64,000 nucleotides of DNA, taken from NCBI RefSeq assembly GCF_014697545.1, contig NZ_JACJSA010000004.1:1-64000 (forward strand), read 5' to 3'. Each line of letters starts with the position of its first letter. Position 1 is the stretch's first letter. The notes beneath the pieces were generated by a model. It searched no databases. It was not told the origin of the DNA and worked only from the letters and a program-made list of their open reading frames with translations. A program made the translations under genes and the position numbers. The DNA comes from Oscillatoria sp. FACHB-1407 (GTDB lineage Bacteria > Cyanobacteriota > Cyanobacteriia > Elainellales > Elainellaceae). Positions 27,700 through 36,546 of the stretch are shown here, piece after piece.

Positions 27700-27849
27700 A
27701 TGCAAACGAATTCAAGACAGAGCCAACAAAACACCTCCTCAGATAACACCACGCCCATCAACAACGACAATTTCAACTTTGATATGTGGGCAAAAGAAGT
27801 TAAACGACAGATGATTGCATCCCTGAAAAAGCGGGATTACGAAGATTAG
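27700..27849 (+). CDS. Conserved small cyanobacterial protein, 49 residues
   Basis: A short gene from ATG 27700 to TAG 27847-27849. The N-terminal half is Gln/Asn/Ser/Thr-rich and probably disordered (MQTNSRQSQQNTSSDN). The C-terminal half is a charged helix, FDMWAKEVKRQMIASLKKRD. I recognise the pattern F-x-WA-x-x-V-x-x-Q-M-x-x-x-L from small unnamed proteins of other cyanobacteria. No function is known. It lies 45 bp before the VOC protein gene on the same strand and may be co-transcribed. The preceding 230 bp show no gene. Confidence 0.65.
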   Translation: MQTNSRQSQQNTSSDNTTPINNDNFNFDMWAKEVKRQMIASLKKRDYED

Positions 27850-27894
27850 AGTGGCTACGCTATTCTGATAGCTAACCCAGTCAATCTTTGTGCT

Positions 27895-28362
27895 ATGGTT
27901 AGCTTCCCTTCACACGGCCAACAAACTCAACCACTCCTCTCAACGGGAATGCTGCGCTGCGTCCACCACATTGCGTTGAATGTGAAAGACCTGCAAGCAT
28001 CCCGTTATTTTTATGGAACTGTTTTGGGATTGAGAGAGTTACAAGGTGATGAAGTACCAGAGACGCTTAAAGCCTTGTTTGAGGCAGGCGAAGCAGCCAA
28101 CTTTGTGACTCCTGACGGAACGGTGATTGATCTATTTTGGAAGCCCGACTTAGAGCCGCCTCATCCCGATCCGGAGCAAAGTTTTACCCGGATGAGTCAT
28201 CTGGCATTTGATATTGAGCCGCACCTATTTGATCAAGCTGTTGAGGTGATTCGGGCGAATCAGATTCCGCTCGATCACGGACCTGTGAGTCGTCCGACAG
28301 GTCGAGGAATTTACTTCTACGACCCAGACGGCTTACTAGTTGAGATTCGCTGTGACCCATAG
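27895..28362 (+). CDS. VOC superfamily (glyoxalase/dioxygenase-like) protein
   Basis: This 155-residue protein has one full vicinal-oxygen-chelate module pair. The first half opens MLRCVHHIALNVKDLQASRYFYGTVLGLREL, with a metal-ligand histidine in HHIAL. The second carries SHLAFDIEPHLFDQAVEVI and the C-terminal GRGIYFYDPDGLLVEIRCD with the usual glutamate ligand. Such enzymes use a divalent metal for isomerase, lyase or dioxygenase chemistry; the reaction is not predictable. The first 15 residues before MLRC are poorly conserved, so ATG 27943 is an alternative start to ATG 27895. The gene is followed by two strong palindromes. Confidence 0.85.
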   Translation: MVSFPSHGQQTQPLLSTGMLRCVHHIALNVKDLQASRYFYGTVLGLRELQGDEVPETLKALFEAGEAANFVTPDGTVIDLFWKPDLEPPHPDPEQSFTRMSHLAFDIEPHLFDQAVEVIRANQIPLDHGPVSRPTGRGIYFYDPDGLLVEIRCDP

Positions 28363-28390
28363 CTGTGACCCCCAACAAACAGCAATTGAG

Positions 28391-28484
28391 GGGGACGCGA
28401 TTAATCGCGTCCCCGGATCTAAGTCAGACCCTTTACATAGCTAGTAATCTTTAGGAGGAATGCGATTAATCGCGTCTCTCCTAA
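28391..28484. terminator. Tandem palindromes between convergent genes
   Basis: There are two palindromes. 28391-28414 is a perfect 24-bp inverted repeat centred on GCGATTAATCGC with GGGGAC/GTCCCC arms. 28451-28484 has the same GCGATTAATCGC core with outer arms TTAGGAG/CTCCTAA. A core fragment also occurs near 36052. They probably act as bidirectional transcription stops for the VOC gene and the small ParM-partner gene, but they are also a dispersed repeat. Confidence 0.6.
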
Positions 28485-28495
28485 AACCCATTTTT

Positions 28496-28771
28496 CTACA
28501 TCGCCAGCAGATCATCTAGGGCATCAAGGGCTTCGCACCCATTCTGTGTCCACTGTTGGGCTGTGGTTTGGACGTGCTGGACAATCGCCCCAGTACCGGG
28601 AAAACGAGAGGGATTCTCGTCAAAGCGATCGCGCCCATGCAGGTACTCATCGGAATAGCGGCGAAACACGGCTTCCACAGCGGCACGGGCATTCTTTAAG
28701 CCCCACTCAGCGGCGATTTGCTCGGCTTTTTCGATTACATCCTGGCTGAGCCTTACTTTGTTGTCATACAT
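28496..28771 (-). CDS. Small protein encoded after ParM-like gene, possible ParR-like adaptor
   Basis: This 91-residue protein overlaps the end of the actin-like gene by 19 bp, so translation is probably coupled. The N-terminal part, VRLSQDVIEKAEQIAAEWGL, KNARAAVEAVFRRY, looks like a ribbon-helix-helix DNA-binding domain: a beta strand followed by two helices, with an NARAAVEAVF second helix. The C-terminal half is helical (VQHVQTTAQQWTQNGCEALDALDDLL). Position and size match the adaptor (ParR/StbB) of actin-type partition systems, which bind the centromere and the filament end. Sequence identity to known ParR was not recognised, so the role is inferred from context. Confidence 0.65.
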   Translation of the reverse strand: MYDNKVRLSQDVIEKAEQIAAEWGLKNARAAVEAVFRRYSDEYLHGRDRFDENPSRFPGTGAIVQHVQTTAQQWTQNGCEALDALDDLLAM

Positions 28772-29775
28772 AGCTGTACATCCGTCGAAAGAAGAAACAA
28801 ACCACGCACGTTGGCGAATTGAGGATCACCCATCACCGCAAATAGCTTGCGACCTGCTAACCGTTCAGAGATCAGGTGAGTGCTGCCCCCTGTCACCAAG
28901 AATCGGGTCACTCGTGCCATGTAGGGGGTGTATTGTGCTTTTACCGTTTGGAAGATGCCTTTGAACCAGGGTTCGAGGTGCTCATCCAACCAGCCACTCC
29001 AGGAAATCCCTGTGTCAGCGTAGGTATGCTCCACCCGGAAGCCATCCATCACCAGACTGGGGTCAGCGGTGGTTCCCAAAGCATTGGTGAGGCGTTTGTC
29101 AAAGCTGATGGAAGTGGCTAATTCGTAAGCACCGCCCCGATCCATCACGTTTTCATCAATCACTTCGCCTTCTGCATCGACTAAGCGAGTTAGCCAGGTG
29201 CCACCACCGATATCAATGACAATCGTGTAGCCACCATCGGGAATCAGTCCCATCTGTTTGGCATAACGGTAGGCACCCATGCCTTCTCGCTCGACCTCAA
29301 CCCGTTCGACCATGACGCGATAATCGATGTCATTGCGTTTGAATTCGTGCATTCCCAACAGTTGCTTGCGGATTGCTTCGTCGTTTTTGTTGGGTTCTGG
29401 GGTGCTGGCGTAGAGGTGCATGGCAAACTCGGTCGAGCCATTCCAGGGTTCTAGGCAAGCGTAGAGGTGTAAGCGAGACAACTCCACTTTATTTTCAATA
29501 ACCGTTTGTTGTTGGCGTCTGTATTTATAAGCCTGAGCACCAAAGTGATAGCGAGTGCCGTCGGGTAGCTCAATTAAGGGAGATGCATCGGTGTAGCGAA
29601 CGGGATCGCGTCCTTGAGGTAGTTGATAGCGCACCGAGCGAATTGCTTTAGGATGCCCTGTGCCATCGTAAAACTTGAGGTCGTAGTTGCCTGCATCCAG
29701 GGCTAACACGCGAGTTGTCGCTGAACTAATGCTAGAGTCTTTACTAGGTCTTCGTTGTCTGGTAGCTGTAGTCAT
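28753..29775 (-). CDS. parM: ParM/StbA family actin-like ATPase
   Basis: This 340-residue protein has an actin-fold ATPase pattern: phosphate-1 loop VLALDAGNYDLKFYDG (about 24-39), phosphate-2 loop IVIDIGGGTWLT and adenosine motif FLVTGGSTHLI. Length and motif spacing match ParM/StbA proteins, which polymerise to push plasmid copies apart. The N-terminal 20 residues (Thr/Arg/Ser-rich) are extra. The downstream gene overlaps it and may encode the adaptor. Upstream, a palindrome overlaps a likely -10 element, consistent with self-regulation. The gene lies among clear chromosomal genes (acsF, fabG). It could therefore be a plasmid-derived remnant or a chromosomal actin-like protein with a cellular role; the sequence does not decide. 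Confidence 0.82.
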   Translation of the reverse strand: MTTATRQRRPSKDSSISSATTRVLALDAGNYDLKFYDGTGHPKAIRSVRYQLPQGRDPVRYTDASPLIELPDGTRYHFGAQAYKYRRQQQTVIENKVELSRLHLYACLEPWNGSTEFAMHLYASTPEPNKNDEAIRKQLLGMHEFKRNDIDYRVMVERVEVEREGMGAYRYAKQMGLIPDGGYTIVIDIGGGTWLTRLVDAEGEVIDENVMDRGGAYELATSISFDKRLTNALGTTADPSLVMDGFRVEHTYADTGISWSGWLDEHLEPWFKGIFQTVKAQYTPYMARVTRFLVTGGSTHLISERLAGRKLFAVMGDPQFANVRGLFLLSTDVQLCMTTK

Positions 29776-29795
29776 ATCGCTCCCTTTGGATACGT

Positions 29796-29831
29796 TTGTA
29801 CAAGTTTGTCCCCACTAGTACCCTTGTACTA
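29796..29831 (-). promoter_or_regulatory. Palindromic operator/promoter region of the parM-like operon
   Basis: TTGTACAA (29796-29803) and the perfect inverted repeat TAGTAC-CCTT-GTACTA (29816-29831) share the half-site TTGTAC/GTAC. On the minus strand a TATAGT -10-like hexamer (29828-29833) overlaps the palindrome. No good -35 was found. An operator or centromere-like site for the small partner protein is plausible. Confidence 0.45.
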
Positions 29832-30054
29832 TAACATCCAAATTCTGTCTAGAGAAGAGGTGCGAAAACATTTTGATTTGTTACGAAAACTGACGCTGTG
29901 TTGCAACTCTTAACACGCTGACGTATTCCTACGCTCTAGAGATTGGTAGACTTGATGACGAAGAAGACGGTGCGATCGCCTTTGCACAAGTAGCAATGCA
30001 ACTGTGCTGGCAACGCCAATTTAACAGCAGACGTAGAAACGCATAAGAACTGCA

Positions 30055-31131
30055 ATGGTAGATTCCCTCAAAAAGCCTAATTTTGAAGAAATGCAACCGG
30101 GAGTTAAAGTCCCGGCGAAAGAAACAATTCTGACTCCCCGTTTCTACACAACGGATTTCGACGAGATGGCGCAAATGGACATCTCGGTGAATGAAGATGA
30201 ACTGCGGGCGATTTTAGAAGAGTTTCGCGCCGACTATAACCGTCATCACTTCGTTCGAGATGACGAGTTCCAACAATCCTGGGATCACATCGATGGTGAA
30301 ACTCGACGCCTCTTTGTTGAATTTTTAGAGCGTTCTTGTACAGCAGAGTTCTCTGGATTTCTGCTTTACAAGGAGTTGGGTCGTCGTCTCAAAGACAAAA
30401 GCCCTTTGCTGGCAGAGTGCTTTAACCTCATGTCGCGCGATGAAGCTCGTCATGCAGGCTTCCTAAACAAAGCTCTGTCCGATTTCAACTTGTCTTTGGA
30501 CTTGGGCTTCTTAACCAAGAGCCGCAGCTACACCTTCTTCAAGCCGAAGTTTATTTTCTACGCGACTTATCTTTCTGAGAAGATTGGGTACTGGCGTTAC
30601 ATCACCATCTATCGCCACCTCGAATCTCACCCCGAAAATCGCGTCTACCCTATCTTCCGGTTCTTTGAGAACTGGTGTCAGGACGAAAACCGCCATGGTG
30701 ACTTCTTCGATGCCATCATGCAGGCGCAGCCTCAGTTTTTGAATGACTGGAAAGCGAAGCTGTGGAGTCGCTTCTTCCTGTTGTCGGTGTTTGCCACAAT
30801 GTATCTGAACGACTTGCAGCGATCGGGCTTCTATGCGTCGTTGGGTCTAGATGCGCGGGAGTACGACATCCACGTGATTCGTAAGACCAACGAAACGTCA
30901 GCGAAGGTCTTCCCGGTGATTCTCAATGTCGATCACCCTGACTTCTTCAGATTGTTGGATCGCTCGGCAGAGGCTAACCAAAAACTGGCGGCGATTTCTG
31001 AGTCTAAAGCACCTAAATTCGTTCAGTTCTTCCAGAAGTTGCCCTCAATTGCGTCGATCGGTGCTAATCTGGTTCGGCTTTACTTCATGAAGCCAATCGA
31101 AGCTGCCACGACTCAAGGCAAAGCTCGTTAA
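30055..31131 (+). CDS. acsF: Magnesium-protoporphyrin IX monomethyl ester oxidative cyclase (aerobic)
   Basis: AcsF (ChlA) is the oxygen-dependent di-iron enzyme that forms the isocyclic E ring of chlorophyll, making divinyl protochlorophyllide. The 358-residue protein shows the carboxylate-bridged di-iron ligands: Glu in [12 protein letters not shown] (about 91-101), DEARH (129-133) and DENRH (210-214). The overall sequence ([40 protein letters not shown]) matches the cyanobacterial family. Some cyanobacteria carry two versions for high and low oxygen; this one cannot be assigned by eye. The start is ATG 30055, and a strong hairpin terminator follows. It is divergent from the parM-like gene. 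Confidence 0.97.
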   Translation: MVDSLKKPNFEEMQPGVKVPAKETILTPRFYTTDFDEMAQMDISVNEDELRAILEEFRADYNRHHFVRDDEFQQSWDHIDGETRRLFVEFLERSCTAEFSGFLLYKELGRRLKDKSPLLAECFNLMSRDEARHAGFLNKALSDFNLSLDLGFLTKSRSYTFFKPKFIFYATYLSEKIGYWRYITIYRHLESHPENRVYPIFRFFENWCQDENRHGDFFDAIMQAQPQFLNDWKAKLWSRFFLLSVFATMYLNDLQRSGFYASLGLDAREYDIHVIRKTNETSAKVFPVILNVDHPDFFRLLDRSAEANQKLAAISESKAPKFVQFFQKLPSIASIGANLVRLYFMKPIEAATTQGKAR

Positions 31132-31156
31132 TATACCTATCCACCCCTCAGGTGTG

Positions 31157-31187
31157 GCGGTTCTGTGTATGGCAGAGCCGCTTTTTT
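31157..31187 (+). terminator. Rho-independent terminator of acsF
   Basis: GCGGTTCTG pairs with CAGAGCCGC (nine pairs, one G-U) around a 7-base loop, followed by TTTTTT. It begins 26 bp after the acsF stop. Confidence 0.85.
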
Positions 31188-31190
31188 GTG

Positions 31191-31397
31191 TGGTCAGTGG
31201 TTGATGGTCAATGGTTAATGGTCAGTGGTTAATGGTCAATGGTTAATGGTCAATGGTTAATGGTCAGTGGTTAATGGTTAATGGTTAATGGTTAATGGTT
31301 AATGGTCAGTGGTCAGTGGTTAATGGTCAATGGTCAATGGTTAATGGTCAATGGTCAATGGTTAATGATCAATGGTTAATGGTCAGTGGTCAGTGGC
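31191..31397. repeat. Heptanucleotide tandem array (TGGTTAA / TGGTCAA / TGGTCAG)
   Basis: About 29 consecutive 7-bp units of TGGTTAA, TGGTCAA and TGGTCAG type start immediately after the acsF terminator. This is the reverse-complement orientation of the 18897-19133 array. Open frames across it (MVNGQWS repeats) are artefacts of the 7-bp period. The remaining 125 bp to the next gene show nothing recognised. Confidence 0.9.
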
Positions 31398-31523
31398 TGG
31401 ATGAGTTAATGCATAGAGCCGTGATATTTGGGCAGTTGCTATTGAGCAAGTCACAAAACATATTTGTCGAATGCTACGTCCTTGTGAGCGTAGGTTATAT
31501 GTTGTGGTAGAGAGGCGTGAAGA

Positions 31524-32351
31524 ATGCGGGATTGGAGATTGAAAGTGCCCATGATAAAGCTTGAGACTCGATCTGCGACTTCTTTAAAAAATCGCAGATC
31601 TGGGTTAGTGGGTTTTGGTGTAGCAGCATTTGGGTTAAGCTTTGGGGCGATCGCCAATGCCACTCCAGTTCCAGAGCTAGAAGCGGTGGGTGTTTCAGAC
31701 TCTGCGACTGACCTGGCTCAGGCTGCTCCCAATCCCTCCCCTGCTCCGACAGTTGAACCCCTCGATATTGCGCCAGAGGTGATCGAAGATAGCCCAGTGC
31801 TGCAACGCTGGCTAGAGGAAGTGCCCGATGTGCGATCGCAAATGCGTCACGATCCTGCCTTTCGCACACGAGTCCGATTGGGCTATACCGAGTTGCCTTC
31901 TACAGAACCGGATGGCGGAGTCTATGTTGGGGTTGAAGATGTGTTTTTGGGGCGTACAGGTTTAACCGTTAGTGGTGAGTATCAACGAGCTTTGGAGGGC
32001 GATCGCCAATCCTATGGAGGTGACTTGCGGTATTACGTGCGACCTCTGGGCAGTTCGATTAATGTTGCTCCTCTGGTAGGCTATCGCCATCTAGAAACCG
32101 ATGAGTATACGACTGAAGGGGTTAATGTTGGGTTGCGGTTGATGCTGGCACTCTCTCGGACTGGAGCCGCAGATGTCTCTTTGAGTCAAAGCTGGGTTGA
32201 TCCAGGGGGTGAGAGTGAAGTTGGGTTAACGACTCTTTCGTTTGGCTATGCCGTCACGCGCAATCTGCGAGTTTCGACCGATATTCAGCGGCAAAACGCC
32301 GCAGAGGACAAAGATAGCCGTTTTGGGATTGGTTTGGAATGGATGTTTTAA
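31524..32351 (+). CDS. Predicted outer-membrane beta-barrel protein
   Basis: I recognise no named family. The 275-residue protein has an N-terminal export signal: a basic stretch (SLKNRRSG), then a hydrophobic core VGFGVAAFGLSFGAIANA, with likely cleavage after ANA or ATP. A Pro/Ala-rich mature N-terminus follows. From about residue 115 on there are alternating amphipathic strands (GVYVGVEDVFLG, GLTVSGEYQRAL, YGGDLRYYVRPLG, NVGLRLMLALS, LRVSTDIQRQ). The chain ends in FGIGLEWMF, and a terminal aromatic residue is the usual barrel-assembly signal. A small outer-membrane barrel is the best reading. ATG 31524 has GAGAGG 8 bases upstream; ATG 31551 is an alternative. Confidence 0.6.
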   Translation: MRDWRLKVPMIKLETRSATSLKNRRSGLVGFGVAAFGLSFGAIANATPVPELEAVGVSDSATDLAQAAPNPSPAPTVEPLDIAPEVIEDSPVLQRWLEEVPDVRSQMRHDPAFRTRVRLGYTELPSTEPDGGVYVGVEDVFLGRTGLTVSGEYQRALEGDRQSYGGDLRYYVRPLGSSINVAPLVGYRHLETDEYTTEGVNVGLRLMLALSRTGAADVSLSQSWVDPGGESEVGLTTLSFGYAVTRNLRVSTDIQRQNAAEDKDSRFGIGLEWMF

Positions 32352-32440
32352 TGCAGGACAGGGGCGAAGCATTTGGTAAATAGGTTTTGCAACACCACTA
32401 CAAATATGTTTCCGAATGCTTTAGCCCTACACAAAAAAGC

Positions 32441-32635
32441 AAAAAAAATTGCCTGACCCTATAAGCCCCCAAGGTCAGGCAACCGTACCTGTAAAAACGC
32501 TTTCCTAATCAAAGAACTAAACGACTTAATTGCCCCCTAGTCGTCAGTTCATTTGAATGCGTTCTCCAGAAGTGATCTCATTGTCATCTGTCAGAGGGCT
32601 TAGAAGCCTGACGAAATCTACTGAATTTCAAGCTT
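32441..32635 (-). ncRNA. Candidate structured non-coding RNA with intrinsic terminator
   Basis: Three structures follow each other on the minus strand. The first is a hairpin, GTCAGGCTT paired with AAGCC and CTGAC (32590-32612). The second is a long stem-loop in which AACGC pairs with GCGTT on the outside and AACT-ACGACT pairs with AGTCGT-AGTT on the inside, with an AGGGGGCAATTA loop. The third is a 10-bp stem, TTGCCTGACC/GGTCAGGCAA (32449-32482), followed by T8, a textbook terminator. A promoter-like pair lies just upstream. Length about 195 nt. It matches no RNA family I can name; 6S RNA has similar length but was not recognised by sequence. It could instead be a distant terminator region of gcvP. 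Confidence 0.45.
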
Positions 32636-32641
32636 TCTCAC

Positions 32642-32670
32642 ATTAAAGATTGGAAGAAAAAGTCAGTAAA
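32642..32670 (-). promoter_or_regulatory. Promoter-like sequence for the candidate RNA
   Basis: On the minus strand TTTACT (32670-32665), a 17-base spacer, then TTTAAT (32647-32642) resembles a sigma-70-type -35/-10 pair. Transcription would start near 32635. Confidence 0.4.
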
Positions 32671-32821
32671 TTTACTTTTGCAAAAAGGACAAAAGAAGAA
32701 AGAAAAAAGAAGATGGAATGAGGAAAACCAGAGAGGGAAGAGAGAAGAGAGAAAAAAGAATAAAGAAGAGAGAAAAGACCCGCTTCTCGCTTTTCAGTCC
32801 TCAGTCTTCCTTTTCCCCGGC

Positions 32822-35800
32822 TTACTCCTCATAGGCATCCATCGGTAGGCAAGAGCACACCAGATTGCGATCGCCATAGGCATTGTCAATCCGTCCGACG
32901 CTTGCCCAGAACTTGTTCTCGCGTGTCCATTGGGTGGGATAGGCGGCGTGATGACGTGAGTAGGGATGATCCCACTCATCAGCCATGAGGTTAGCTGCTG
33001 TATGGGGTGCGTTCTTGAGCAGGTTATCCTGGCGATCGACCTTGCCCTCCTCAATTTCCCGAATTTCGTTGCGAATCGCAATCATGGCATCACAGAAGCG
33101 ATCGAGTTCCTGTCTCGATTCGCTTTCGGTAGGTTCCACCATCACGGTTCCGGCAACGGGCCAAGATACGGTCGGGGGATGGAAGCCGTAGTCAATCAAT
33201 CGCTTGGCGATGTCATCGACCTCAATGCCAACGGACTTTTTAAACTGCCGCAGGTCGAGGATACATTCATGCGCCACCAAACCATTTTTGCCCTTGTAGA
33301 GGATGGGGTAGTGTTCCTCCAGGCGTTTGGCGATGTAGTTGGCGTTGAGAATGGCAACCTGCGTGGCTCTGGTCAAGCCCTCGGTACCCATCAGCGCGAT
33401 GTACATCCAGGAGATTGGGAGGATACAACCGCTACCCCAGGGAGCCGAGGAAACCGCCCCAATGCGGGAGGTTTGGGGAGTCGCTCCGTCCAGGTTAACG
33501 ACGACGTGACCGGGGAGGAACGGCACGAGGTGCGCTGCAACGCCGATGGGGCCCATGCCAGGACCACCGCCCCCATGAGGAATGCAGAAGGTTTTGTGGA
33601 GGTTGAGGTGACAGACATCCGCACCAAAATCTCCGGGACGGCACAAGCCGACTTGAGCGTTAAGGTTTGCTCCATCCATGTAGACTTGCCCACCGTGTTC
33701 GTGGACGATCGCACAAATTTCTTGAATGGCTTCTTCAAACACCCCATGCGTGGAGGGATAAGTCACCATCAAAGCCGAGAGGCGATCGCTGTGTTTCTCA
33801 GCTTTGGCTTTGAGGTCAGCGACATCGATATTGCCTTCGTCATCACAAGCAACCGCGACGACTTTCATCCCCGCCATTACCGCACTGGCGGGATTCGTAC
33901 CATGAGCCGATTGGGGAATCAGGCAGACATTCCGGTGTCCTTCGCCCCGCTGTTCGTGATAGCGACGAATCACTAACAACCCGGTGTACTCACCCTGAGA
34001 GCCTGCATTAGGTTGGAGCGAAATAGCCGCAAATCCGGTAATCTCTGCCAGCCAAGCCTCTAACTGCTGGAACAGAATCTGGTAGCCCTGCGCTTGCTCC
34101 AGCGGAGCAAAGGGGTGAATTTGGGTGAATTCTGCCCAGGTAACCGGCACCATCTCCGAGGTGGCGTTGAGCTTCATCGTGCAGGAACCCAGCGGAATCA
34201 TTGCCGTTGTCAGGGAGAGATCCTTCGCCTGCAAGCGATGAATATATCGCAGCAACTCCGTTTCTGACTGGTAGGTGTTGAATACTGGATGGGTGAGATA
34301 GGGAGTTGTGCGCGTCAGGGATGCAGGCAGCTTCTCGGATGCAGTGGCTAAATCATCCAGGGTAAAGGGCAAGCGAGAGGTCGCTGAGCCACCGTTGGTG
34401 TAGCCACCGACGAACAGGTTGAGCAGATCGAGCACATCTTGAGGGCGAGTGGTTTCATCTAGTGAGATGCCGATCGCACTTGTACCCAGAGGACGCAGGT
34501 TAATTTGCTGCGCGATCGCTCGGTTCAAAATCTCCGTCTGGCGATCGCCCACATCAACCCGCAGTGTGTCGAAGTAAGCATCTGTTCCCAGCGTGTAGCC
34601 CAAGCGTTGCAAGCCTTCTGCCAACAGCGTGGTCAACTGATGAATGCGGGTAGCAATGCGCTTTAAGCCTGTGGGTCCATGGTAGACAGCATACATCCCT
34701 GCCATCACCGCTAACAGAACTTGAGCGGTACAGATGTTGCTCGTGGCAGTTTCGCGGCGGATATGTTGTTCGCGGGTTTGCAATGCTAAGCGCAGAGCGG
34801 GATGCCCTGCCGTGTCTTTGGAGACGCCGACCAACCGTCCGGGAATTTGTCGTTTGTAGTCCAACTTGGTGGCAAAGTAAGCGGCATGAGGTCCACCGTA
34901 GCCAAGCGGTACGCCAAAGCGTTGCGTGTTGCCCACGACGATATCTGCGCCAAACTCACCGGGAGGGGTGAGCAGGGTCAGACTGAGCAGATCGGCAGCA
35001 ACGGTGACGAGTGCCCCAGCAGCATGGGCGCGATCGATGAAGGCTTTGTAGTCATAAATTGCCCCATCGGTGGCAGGGTATTGCAGCAGTGCGCCAAAGA
35101 TGGGTTGGTCAAATTCGGTAGTGCGATGGTCGCCGATGATGACTTGAATGCCTAGCGGTTCGGCACGGGTTTGGATCACATCGATCGTCTGAGGGTGGCA
35201 GGCATCGGATACCCAAAACGCGGTCGCTTTGCCCTTGTGTAAGCCAAAGCTCATGGTCATGGCTTCAGCAGCGGCAGTGCCTTCATCTAACAGGGAGGCG
35301 TTGGCGATCTCCATCCCGGTCAGGTCGATCACCATCGTCTGAAAGTTGAGTAACGCTTCTAACCGTCCCTGAGAAATTTCGGGTTGGTAAGGCGTGTATT
35401 GGGTATACCAACCGGGGTTCTCCAGAATGTTGCGCTGAATCACAGGAGGCGTGATGCAGTTGGCGTAGCCCATGCCGATGAAAGAACGGAAGATCTGGTT
35501 TTTGGAGGCGATCGCCTTCAACTCCATTAAGCTCTCGTATTCGCTCTGCCCTTTCCCAAGTTGTAGAGGCTGCTTGACGCGAATCGCTTGAGGAACTGCC
35601 TTATCAATCAAATCATCCAGGTTAGTCAAACCCAACACATTCAACATCTGTTGAATATCACCCTCGCTGGGTCCGATGTGACGACGTTGAAAATCGTCTT
35701 GAGGGGCAAGGTCGCTGGCAACAGACGATGTGGGCGATCGCCGAGCCACGAGCGGAGTTTGAGTGGATGCAGTACTAACCGTTGATTCAGCAACAGTTGA

Positions 35801-35863
35801 GCCTTGAGCACCACCGTGATAATCAGACGAATGGTGTGGGTAAGCAGAGAGATCTGATGACAT
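32822..35863 (-). CDS. gcvP: Glycine dehydrogenase (aminomethyl-transferring), P-protein
   Basis: GcvP is the PLP-dependent decarboxylating subunit of the glycine cleavage system. It passes the aminomethyl group of glycine to the lipoyl arm of GcvH and works in photorespiratory glycine recycling and one-carbon supply. The length of 1013 residues corresponds to the fused (alpha plus beta) homodimeric form. The PLP lysine is in [20 protein letters not shown] (about residue 757). Other landmarks are [20 protein letters not shown] in the N-terminal half and [20 protein letters not shown] in the second half. The first 50 residues are a Ser/Thr-rich extension. gcvH lies 214 bp upstream on the same strand, so the two are probably co-expressed; gcvT is not in the window. 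Confidence 0.97.
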   Translation of the reverse strand: MSSDLSAYPHHSSDYHGGAQGSTVAESTVSTASTQTPLVARRSPTSSVASDLAPQDDFQRRHIGPSEGDIQQMLNVLGLTNLDDLIDKAVPQAIRVKQPLQLGKGQSEYESLMELKAIASKNQIFRSFIGMGYANCITPPVIQRNILENPGWYTQYTPYQPEISQGRLEALLNFQTMVIDLTGMEIANASLLDEGTAAAEAMTMSFGLHKGKATAFWVSDACHPQTIDVIQTRAEPLGIQVIIGDHRTTEFDQPIFGALLQYPATDGAIYDYKAFIDRAHAAGALVTVAADLLSLTLLTPPGEFGADIVVGNTQRFGVPLGYGGPHAAYFATKLDYKRQIPGRLVGVSKDTAGHPALRLALQTREQHIRRETATSNICTAQVLLAVMAGMYAVYHGPTGLKRIATRIHQLTTLLAEGLQRLGYTLGTDAYFDTLRVDVGDRQTEILNRAIAQQINLRPLGTSAIGISLDETTRPQDVLDLLNLFVGGYTNGGSATSRLPFTLDDLATASEKLPASLTRTTPYLTHPVFNTYQSETELLRYIHRLQAKDLSLTTAMIPLGSCTMKLNATSEMVPVTWAEFTQIHPFAPLEQAQGYQILFQQLEAWLAEITGFAAISLQPNAGSQGEYTGLLVIRRYHEQRGEGHRNVCLIPQSAHGTNPASAVMAGMKVVAVACDDEGNIDVADLKAKAEKHSDRLSALMVTYPSTHGVFEEAIQEICAIVHEHGGQVYMDGANLNAQVGLCRPGDFGADVCHLNLHKTFCIPHGGGGPGMGPIGVAAHLVPFLPGHVVVNLDGATPQTSRIGAVSSAPWGSGCILPISWMYIALMGTEGLTRATQVAILNANYIAKRLEEHYPILYKGKNGLVAHECILDLRQFKKSVGIEVDDIAKRLIDYGFHPPTVSWPVAGTVMVEPTESESRQELDRFCDAMIAIRNEIREIEEGKVDRQDNLLKNAPHTAANLMADEWDHPYSRHHAAYPTQWTRENKFWASVGRIDNAYGDRNLVCSCLPMDAYEE

Positions 35864-36077
35864 AGCAAGTTCTATAACGGAACGTTAAACCAAAAAAGAG
35901 AAGCGTACTCGTTCTGACTATTTTGCAATATTTTGCAACAAATGGTCAGTAGCCCTTTAGACAGGCTCGCTTCTCTTTAAGGGGATGAGGTGATGGGATA
36001 GAGGAGTGATGGGGTAATGGAGGGATAGAGTACTCCCTTACTCTCCTTACAGAGGATTAATCGCGCCTCTCCCTTCC

Positions 36078-36467
36078 TTACTCTCCTTCGACTTGAGCAC
36101 GATATTCGTCTGCTGAGAGTGCGTCTTCCAAATCACCAGGGTCATTGACTCTAACTCGTAACAGCCATCCTTCACCGTAGGGGTCTTCTGCCAGTTGTTC
36201 AGGGTTATCTAAAATCGGTTCATTACGCTCGACCACCGTTCCCGTGATAGGGGAATTCAAATCTTCAACGGCTTTAACCGACTCAACCGTGCCAAACTTT
36301 TCACCTTTCTCAACAGCATCTCCCACCTCTGGTAGCTCCAGAAATACGATGTCGCCTAATTGATCAACTGCAAAAGCACTGATACCGACAGTGGCGATTT
36401 CGCCTTCTAATCGGGCATATTCATGAGAATCCAAATATTTCAAATCATCCGGGTAGTCAAAAGCCAT
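36078..36467 (-). CDS. gcvH: Glycine cleavage system H protein
   Basis: GcvH is the small lipoyl carrier that shuttles the aminomethyl intermediate between P-, T- and L-proteins. The 129-residue length is normal. The lipoylation lysine sits in [19 protein letters not shown] (Lys65). Conserved surroundings ([39 protein letters not shown]) and the C-terminal [20 protein letters not shown] are intact. The start is ATG 36467. It precedes gcvP on the same strand with a 214-bp spacer that includes filler and a fragment of the GCGATTAATCGC repeat. Confidence 0.97.
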   Translation of the reverse strand: MAFDYPDDLKYLDSHEYARLEGEIATVGISAFAVDQLGDIVFLELPEVGDAVEKGEKFGTVESVKAVEDLNSPITGTVVERNEPILDNPEQLAEDPYGEGWLLRVRVNDPGDLEDALSADEYRAQVEGE

Positions 36468-36546
36468 AGGAGTCCTCGTTGGGGCAATATGCGTGGCAAT
36501 GCAATTATCGTCAATAATGGGCTAATTTTGACAAACTAACGCATGA

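Larger units (their letters stand above)
32352..32821. other. Gap between barrel protein gene and gcvP, with structured segment
   Basis: Both flanking genes point into this gap. It holds the candidate structured RNA (32441-32635, minus strand), its promoter-like sequence, and a purine-rich filler tract (32690-32800: runs of AAAGAAGA and AGAGAAG). No coding region was seen. Confidence 0.6.

Noticed and set aside
29905-30049. Open stretch ending RLDDEEDGAIAFAQVAMQLC just upstream of acsF
   Set aside because: It has no start codon in frame after the preceding stop and no recognised homologue; it overlaps the acsF leader.
31295-31510. 71-residue frame with MVNGQWS repeats
   Set aside because: It is a by-product of the 7-bp tandem array read in three frames.
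36468-36546. Possible glycine riboswitch upstream of gcvH or gcvP
   Set aside because: Neither the short leader here nor 35864-36077 shows the conserved glycine aptamer core.
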